From: Mnemiopsis leidyi
Lineage: Eukaryota > Ctenophora > Tentaculata > Lobata > Bolinopsidae
DNA: 64,000 nt
Reading direction: 5' to 3'
NCBI GenBank assembly: GCA_000226015.1
Contig: JH152741.1
Coordinates: forward strand, 51,934-115,933
A program made the translations under genes and the position numbers. Below are positions 58,201-64,000 of the stretch, piece after piece. How positions within the stretch are numbered: the first letter of the stretch is position 1; each line of letters opens with the position of its first letter. The notes beneath the pieces are model-generated. The model did no database searches and had not been told where the DNA came from. It saw only the letters and a list, made by a program, of their open reading frames with translations.

Positions 58201-61200
58201 ACCCACACTAGCACCTTCTCCACGTCACTCTGCACCTTCCTCGGTATCAGCACGTCAGTAACGTCCACCATTAGCTTGCCGGTAGATGTGGTAACCCACA
58301 CCTTGTAGAGCATTCCTTGTTCTAGCTGGTCTGTTTCTACTGAACAGGAGGAGGTGTTCTGTGTCTGTATTCTCAGTGTACAGGGACTGTAATTATGCAT
58401 ACTGACTGTCTCGTTAACGTGAACTGTATAGGAAGACTCATCCTTGTCACAGCTCCACCCTAACCTTGTCAATCTAGATTTCTCTTTTATATCAGTTACG
58501 GTGAGGTTGGAGTTCAGCTTGCAGTCCCCCATATCACTTCCCCTGGTCAAATAGACGGTATTGGACCAATAGGTGATGCCTGACATTATAGCACTGCAAA
58601 CCAGAGGACCTTTGTAGGCTTCTGACCAGCATACCAGCTTTACATTGGCCGCCCTAGCCTCGTTCTCTTCCTTTTTATATGGGGAAGAAAATCTATTTTG
58701 GGAGGATTCGTTCAGTTTACTGGAGATTCTAAATTGAGGCGACCCTGTAACGTTCATTCCGTTCACGAAGCAACTCAGATGGGGAGCAATGTTTTCTTTA
58801 GACTTCAGATTGCTTACAGAAACTTTGAACACATCGTCTGAAATCGAATCAATTTGAATTTCTAATGATTCGATGACCTTAACAGATAAAAATACGGAAA
58901 CTTCTAGGTAGGAGTCAGGGCTGCTTGTCGTAAAACCTTGAGAAGTGGTCATTACAGATTTGTCCGACTGTGTCCCACAAAATTGGGAAGACTTGTGAGC
59001 TCGAATGAAAAAATCTTTGGAATTTAATGTGGTGCCTCTGACTTCATTCTTCAAAAATTGAAAGTATGATGACTCAACATCAACTGGTTCGAAGCATTCG
59101 TACGGCTTATAGCTTCCATCTGAAGGTTGACAGAGGTCAAAATTTTTATAATGTAATGATGAAGTGTGTTTATTCTTTTATTAATGATATTCTGGAAAAT
59201 CTTATTACAAGTTAGGAAAATTATATCTCTTATAAAAAGGTCAATCGTATTGGGTATTGGCAGCGATCCGAACCTCGAACAGAGAATCCAAATGGGACAC
59301 CCAAACTTGGTATCATGCTTATATGGCGAACAACCGAAATGTTAAAGGCAATTCTTGAAGTACTGAAATAAGGAAATTTAATTGTGAAAGCTTATTTAAT
59401 TTTTTAAGCTTATTTAAAACTACTTAAACTGGCTGTGAAAGCAGAATTGAAAGTAGTGTTGATAGTAAAATCACTCACGTGCTGTTAAAACTTATTTTAT
59501 CGGTCCTATTGTCGAAGTTATAAAAAGTTAACTTGAGGGACGATTCTCCAACTGTCTTATTCCCTGACATCACCGCGTGGAGTTTCTGAATGATAATCAA
59601 AATTTTATCATATGTTTATTAAGTAATATACCTTTATGCTACTCATTAAAACTTAAGAAGTAACTTATTAAAACTTATGAAATAACTTAGGAAGGCAGTA
59701 GAAAAAGGTTCGGTTTCTTTATTCGCATTCCCTGAGTGGTTATTGCCGGTCAAATAGTGGGTCAATCTTTTTATTGAGATAATGAAGCTCCAGCACTTTT
59801 AGATTTAGAATTGGAGGATGATTTACCTGGTCGTTTTTTTCTGAACCGAGATTGTAGCATCTCTTCCCGTGATTAGAAGGAATCAGGAACAGTAGAGGAA
59901 AAACAAACATCGCCCGTAAAACTCCTAGTAGAGAATAAAAACGCTCAAAATGAAATTTTGTAGAAAAATACAATTCATGCATATTTTGATTTAATATTTT
60001 AGCATCTTGAGATATGTATCCTATATCAGGTCGTGGTGGCTCTGATCCTGCTGGTCGTGGTTTACGCCTTGATAATGACCGAGATAATTCACCGGACTAG
60101 TGCAGCTCTGTTAGGTGCAAGTTTGGGCGTAGCAGCACTCAGTATTCTAAACATGGTGAGTTATTTCTTTTTTAATTGACTCTATTATAGACTAGATTTG
60201 CGATAACAGTTATATGAAGGTTTAGAGTGATTTATAATAGATTTATCTTGCAAAGACGAAAATTTCCACAGCGCCCTGATTTGGAAATGATTCTTGGTTG
60301 GATAGACTGGGAGACTCTAGCTTTATTGATGGGGATGGTAAGTAAACTTATGATTATTGTGAACAAAAAGCATTTAAAAGATACATAATATTCAACCCTA
60401 TGGAGCAACCTAAATGTTTCAAAAACGTATCACATAAAAGTTGGAAAGTTTCAACTTCCCACCAAAAAGTTTTCGATATCATACTACTACGGAACTTTAA
60501 AAGAATGGAGAACTTTCAATATCATTTATTACACTCATGAAATTCAAAGCAGTCCCTCAACGTTATCTTTGCACCACATGATGTAGCTAAATCCGTATTC
60601 CTAAGTTGAGTAGCCGACGTAACATATATGGTTCTTGTAATTACAAAATTTGGTCGCCTTGCTTTGTTGGAATTGGTGCAGACAATTAGAACTTATTTTG
60701 TCGGGGATTATTCGAGAAAATTAGCACTCGCTAGATCCGAACGGTACGGGCTTAAAAAAGTATATCCCTTTTGGTTTTCCGAAACACAATTGACTATGAG
60801 TATGTGATGAGTACAATAGAAAGATAGTTTTTAACATTCACGCCCACTGTGTGGTGACACTGAAGTCATTCAATGATCCAGGTTAGTGTCAGATAACATA
60901 AAAAAGGCTATTATCAAGAGGCTAACATTAGCATCAAAACATTAAGTTTAACATCAGAACGCATTAAAATCAGAACGCTTCTCTTGCAAACATCACATAA
61001 GAAATCTGAAATCTTCGTGGGACGCTATTAGTCGTATCTTTTTGAAATGCCACAAAATTGTCTATTAAATGCCACAAATTGTCTATGAAATGCCACAAAA
61101 TAATTGTCAGGCCTATATGATGATACGTTACAGGATTTTGATTACGCTGTTATACTACCGGAATTTTAGTATTTATTTGATAAGTGATTACAAATCGTGG

Positions 61201-62995
61201 GCATTATTCGATTGCAAAAAATCAAATTGAATGAAGTAAAGAAACAGGTTGAGGTAAGATGAGAAATTTAAATGATTTTAAAATGGGTAAGATTGTTAAT
61301 CAAAGCTTATATACCTATGTGGGTTCCATGCCACCATTTCTAGTTTTGCTATTGTATTTGAGTTCTGCATCCCGACTTCGGTATTGGAAAATTGATTCTT
61401 ACCTCAATTATTGACTTTTGAAAGTTCTCCCAAATGGTTATGACCTATGTTATAGAATTAATGGTTTCAAGTTAGAGTCAATGATTGGTGACGTGATTTT
61501 TGAATCCATTTCAATACAGTATAATTATTGCAAATAGATTTGTTTTTATTCCAAAAATATTATATCATTACCGAGTCCCATGATTAATATTATTTGTGAT
61601 TCAAATTCATGGCCGGTGTTCGAGTTTTGCCTTGTCTCCTTCGCTCTCTCTCTCGGTTTTCGAGTTTTGGTACGTGTTAATATTCTTTAATTAATTAAAT
61701 GATGTCTCGCCAGCTCCTGCGTCATTCACAGATCAAAACTTTCTATACTGCTATTGAGTTTTAGTGCTATTATTAAAATTGAAAACTATCAGTACGCCAT
61801 TGCCATAAATTAATCATCTGAATAGAAATGAATGTAATAGATAAATGAATTTTAAATTAATGAAAATGATTATCGAACAATTCGATTACAAAACTTTTTC
61901 CTCAGATGCTGATGGTGGCATTGTTGGCTGACTCCGGTTTTTTCGACTGGGCGGCTGTGAAAATGTACGAATTGTCCAAGGGAAGAATCTGGGTATTGAT
62001 AACCTTACTCAACGTAGGGACTGCCATCATGTCAGCTTTCTTGGTAGGTACAACTACACAGCCCTTATTATTCCATCTTAATTATATGATTCTTACCACT
62101 TTACTGCATTACTGGGTTTAACTTCTGGGTTTAATCCAGCACTGATAGATTGAGATTTCATCAATATCATAACTTCAATATCTTTTATAGGACAACGTGA
62201 CCACTATCCTCTTGATTACTCCAATTACTATCACGTGAGTATCTTTCTGGGTAAATAAATTTTTCTAAGTACAATCTCTGAGAGTATTCCCTCGGTACTG
62301 GTACTCAAACCCACTTGTAATACCTGAATTTTGGAACATATCCCATGCTCTAGGTTGTGCCAGGTCATGCGTCTAGATGCTAGAAAGGTAATCCTCGCGA
62401 TGGTGGTGTTTTCCAACATTGGAGGCGCTTCCACGGGTATTGGCGATCCTCCCAACGTCCTTATAATCAACTCTCCTCTCCTGAAGGTTATATTTCACTT
62501 GAGCTTATATAATGAGTAATGGCTAAGTTAGTCAAACTGATGATTGAAACGATACAGCTCGTGAAATTTCTTCTCGAACCCAATAATTCCTCACGTTTCC
62601 ATAACTCTACAGTCAATAACATTCCTGACGTTTCCAATACTCTACAGTCAATAACATTCGGGAAGTTTACGGGCCACATGATGATCGGAGCTGTCCTCTG
62701 CTTTTTAGCGGCCTACCTTTACTTCTGGTTCGTGCTTGTTTTTATGTTTTTTTGTTTAGATATCTGTACATGTTAATTTTCTCTTGGATTTACGTAGCAC
62801 ATTTTATGTTTAGATATCTGTACATGTTAATTTTTTATCTCACCCAAAGCCGAGAGAAAATTTCAAAAATCATTTATATTTCAAGGCTGATCTTGAGAAG
62901 AAGCAGCGAGAGTCTTATCGTTCAAGATAGCGGTGTTCAAGAACTTTTGAGAGAGGCACAACTTTGGCAGAGAATTGCTGACCGCAGTTACATAG
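49283..62995 (+). CDS. OCA2/P-protein-like transporter, N-terminal half
   Basis: Fourteen exons, in phase, about 483 residues, continuing past the window: 49283-49402, 49721-49842, 51107-51158, 55932-56073, 56280-56362, 56685-56779, 57427-57529, 60030-60155, 60272-60337, 61906-62043, 62191-62234, 62354-62486, 62648-62727, 62850-62995. Layout follows human P protein: cytoplasmic N-terminus, first helix split between exons 3 and 4, a luminal domain with paired cysteines (exons 4-7), then the transporter core. Close matches to human P: YALIMTEIIHRTSAALLG, WIDWETLALLMGM, SGFFDWAAVK, SAFLDNVTTILL and NIGGASTGIGDPPNV (human NIGGAATAIGDPPNV). P protein moves anions across melanosome membranes; here the substrate is inferred. 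Introns 3 (4.8 kb) and 7 (2.5 kb) each host a minus-strand gene. The exon 13 acceptor is tandemly duplicated. Confidence 0.87.
49911..50872. repeat. T-tract/A-tract hairpin cluster with assembly gap
   Basis: Three hairpins, at about 49929-50020, 50153-50225 and 50764-50850. Each has an arm of TTTTTTTG units, a loop related to GTTTAGGTGGAAGTGA and an AAAAAACAAA arm. The whole is bounded by GGGGGGGGGATCATG at the left and the inverse CGTGATCTCCCCCCCCC at the right. An inner inverted pair is at 50247-50330 (ATTACGGTCGCTAATTTT). A 109-N gap occupies 50513-50621. Probably a non-autonomous fold-back element. Confidence 0.6.
50513..50621. other. Assembly gap (109 N)
   Basis: Run of N inside the hairpin cluster. 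Confidence 0.95.
51803..54461 (-). CDS. TALE-class homeobox gene nested in the transporter intron
   Basis: Eight exons, minus strand: 54360-54461, 54171-54225, 53863-54006, 53521-53612, 53085-53256, 52443-52895, 52053-52204, 51803-51877. Phases agree and the sum is 414 residues plus TAA. The C-terminus is a homeodomain with the three-residue TALE loop extension: VSVLTTWLKSN, then NPYPTISEKKELM, TGLDRGQ and, in the last exon, IRQWFVNARRRY. Residue 50 is Val, where TALE groups usually have Ile, Ala or Gly. The helix-2/helix-3 boundary is split by an intron. The N-terminal part is rich in Tyr, Asn and Pro with no known MEIS, PBC or IRO domain visible. A basic stretch (IPRRKPKKR) could be a nuclear signal. 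The exon 6 donor may be 52443 or 52452. The subclass is unresolved; likely a DNA-binding transcription factor. Confidence 0.82.
52877..52964. repeat. 44-bp duplication spanning a TALE-gene 3' splice site
   Basis: Two exact 44-bp copies, 52877-52920 and 52921-52964. On the minus strand each holds TTTTCTGCAG followed by the first bases of exon 6. Only the copy nearer the exon (start 52895) gives an open frame; use of 52939 shifts it. Confidence 0.9.
53603..53705. repeat. 32-bp tandem repeat spanning a TALE-gene 3' splice site
   Basis: On the minus strand, three copies of TTTGACCTCAG|GACCG are joined by GGAGGTAAT sequences. The last copy is the acceptor of exon 4 (53612). Each internal unit has both an acceptor and a following donor-like GTAAT. 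Confidence 0.85.
55089..55903. mobile_element. Fold-back element with TCCGCC-rich arms and telomere-like core
   Basis: Inverted arms of about 270-290 bp start near 55089 (GGGAATAAAACCGGCGGAC) and end near 55903. The matched part includes GATCGGATCCGCCATCAACT in both. Arms are dense in TCCGCC/GGCGGA. The roughly 200-bp centre has TTAGGG-like stretches at 55386-55424 and 55489-55526. There is no transposase. Target duplication not determined. It lies 28 bp upstream of OCA2-like exon 4. Confidence 0.75.
56866..56935. repeat. 13-bp AATTTAAGCTTTA tandem repeat
   Basis: About five copies in an intron of the OCA2-like gene. Confidence 0.8.
58008..59910 (-). CDS. Nested type I membrane glycoprotein, unknown family
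   Basis: Four exons, minus strand: 59827-59910, 59479-59585, 59274-59362, 58008-59119; phases agree, 463 residues. It starts with a signal peptide (MFVFPLLFLIPSNHG); an in-frame ATG at 59982 is possible but would bury it. The ectodomain of about 380 residues has scattered cysteines and many N-glycosylation sites (NKT, NRT, NIS, NVT, NLT, NET, NYS). A single helix at about 396-419 (VWVLAGCGLVIIGLVGFLVL) is followed by a 44-residue acidic tail containing DGYESNDVVIIH. This is the layout of a cell-surface receptor with fibronectin- or Ig-like folds; no family recognised. Lies wholly within intron 7 of the OCA2-like gene, opposite strand. Confidence 0.75.
62593..62660. repeat. 35-bp duplication spanning an OCA2-like 3' splice site
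   Basis: ACGTTTCCATAACTCTACAG|TCAATAACATTC at 62593 recurs at 62628 with one indel pair. The second acceptor (exon 13 start 62648) gives the family match SITFGKFTGHMMIG; the first (62613) is out of frame. Confidence 0.85.
62754..62832. repeat. 54-bp intronic duplication
   Basis: GTTTAGATATCTGTACATGT begins at 62754 and 62808; the two copies lie within the 122-bp intron between exons 13 and 14, so this intron roughly doubled. Confidence 0.8.
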
Positions 62996-63107
62996 GTAAT
63001 TCTTTGTCCTGTCTAAAATACCTGTACCCATTTGTTCATATCAACCAGCCAATTCTTTAAGTAAATCTTTTCTACGTGGCAGTTATCCAAACTATCTACT
63101 CATTGTC

Positions 63108-63245
63108 ATGATTTCATTTTCACGAGACTAATACTTTATTTACTTTATTAGAGATGATTTCATTTTCACGAGACTAATACTTTATTTACTTTATTAGAGA
63201 TGATTTCATTTTCACGAGACTAATACTTTATTTACTTTATTAGAG
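63108..63245. repeat. 46-bp tandem triplication
   Basis: Three near-exact copies of ATGATTTCATTTTCACGAGA…TTATTAGAG. Confidence 0.9.
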
Positions 63246-63429
63246 ACACTCACTTTATCGGGAATATGGAATAATGTATAGAATTACCAGAACTTCAGAA
63301 AAGGAACGGCAATATTTGTCGTGACAAACGAATACACATTTTAATTTTTGCATGTGCTTATGGCCGTTAATATAAATCACTAAATCAGCTATGTGACCTA
63401 TGTTGAGTTTCATCAATTGTTAATAGGGC

Positions 63430-63990
63430 CATCAGATCACCCGACAACCCCAGAGCGAGGTTGTGTAACTGAACTTCCTCGGTAATTTCGCCAGCACATA
63501 GTGGTGGAGTACATCCCCTGTCAGGGAGGGATAGCAAGAACTTGGTGAGCTGCAGTCTTTGAATTGATCAAGGTTTTGAATGACATTCAGATGGAAGTGC
63601 TTTGTGTTCCATAAATTGGGCCCTTGAACTGCATTCTGCAATTGAAGTATTAAACAAAGACTGGTTTGCTGATGGGCTGTTCGTGAAGGTGGAAGAACCC
63701 CTAGCTTTCTGAAATCTGAACCCAGGGCGTACAACGAAACGAATGTTCAGGTCATTGCTCGTTTTTCCATGCACGATTTTCCACATATGAAGAATGATAA
63801 ACCCGACAGTTCTCGCGTCTACGTTGAAGAGAAATAAGTAAAAAAAGTGAACTGAGCAATCTCAGTAGTGCATTTCACTCATTCCAGCGATTCTTCCACG
63901 CTCTCCAGTTGTTGCGAGATGCCCTAGATGTTGCAACTTATTCAATAACGCACCATTGACATGTACAAGGCCAGCATTTTCATTTGTGAC
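63430..63990 (-). mobile_element. 3' fragment of a LINE (reverse-transcriptase C-terminal end)
   Basis: Minus-strand frames show the pattern that ends many non-LTR reverse transcriptases. First comes MWKIVHGKTSNDLNIRF (compare 'FKIIHG'), then a frame change and LWNTKHFHLNVIQNLDQFK (compare 'LWNSLPxxVxxxxSLxxFK'). At least one frameshift and several stops break it, and the 5' part is absent or beyond the window. Lies in an intron of the OCA2-like gene. Family not settled (CR1/Jockey-like possible). Confidence 0.5.
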
Positions 63991-64000
63991 ACACATTATA

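Noticed and set aside
1-64000. Search for retroviral, LTR or other virus-derived elements
   Set aside because: No LTR pair, gag/pol-like frame or capsid-like gene was recognised; the only retroelement traces are SINE copies, two 3' tails and a LINE end.

Overview
The window comes from an animal genome: AT-rich, intron-rich, with short canonical GT-AG introns, minisatellites and small transposon remnants. It carries metazoan genes (integrin-linked kinase, a dysferlin-type ferlin, a TALE homeobox gene, an OCA2/P-protein-like transporter). I cannot place it in a phylum; a marine invertebrate is a reasonable guess. All exon models below were read by hand from splice sites and checked for phase continuity.

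Layout. (1) 873-15602, plus strand: the last seven exons of an ILK-like pseudokinase; the ankyrin half lies upstream of the window. Its 9.9 kb third intron holds a previously unlisted three-exon gene on the minus strand (4308-4873). It encodes an 85-residue secreted peptide precursor (signal peptide, acidic propeptide, Lys-Arg site, four-cysteine C-terminus), followed 26 bp downstream by a tRNA-Thr(AGT). (2) 18083-37051, plus: a complete 39-exon ferlin, 2007 residues, with C2 domains, FerI/FerA/FerB, DysF and a C-terminal membrane anchor. (3) 39.0-47.1 kb: two intronless cysteine-rich genes of unknown family (1604 and 522 residues), one downstream of an unusual triple-hairpin element. (4) 49283-62995 and beyond, plus: the first 14 exons of an OCA2/P-protein-like transporter. 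Its introns hold two minus-strand genes: an eight-exon TALE homeobox gene (51803-54461, 414 residues) and a four-exon type I membrane protein (58008-59910, 463 residues). (5) A LINE 3' fragment lies near the right edge.

The main cross-cutting observation is that tandem duplications repeatedly span splice sites. They cover the 3' splice sites of ferlin exon 19 (3 x 66 bp, in frame), TALE exons 4 and 6 and OCA2-like exon 13, and they touch ferlin exon 15. One minisatellite appears to start at the 5' splice site of ferlin exon 24. Short nested genes inside large introns are the second theme.

Non-coding DNA contains two pogo-like MITEs, a tRNA-derived SINE, a fold-back element with a telomere-like core, several perfect hairpins and two assembly gaps (29422-29432, 50513-50621).
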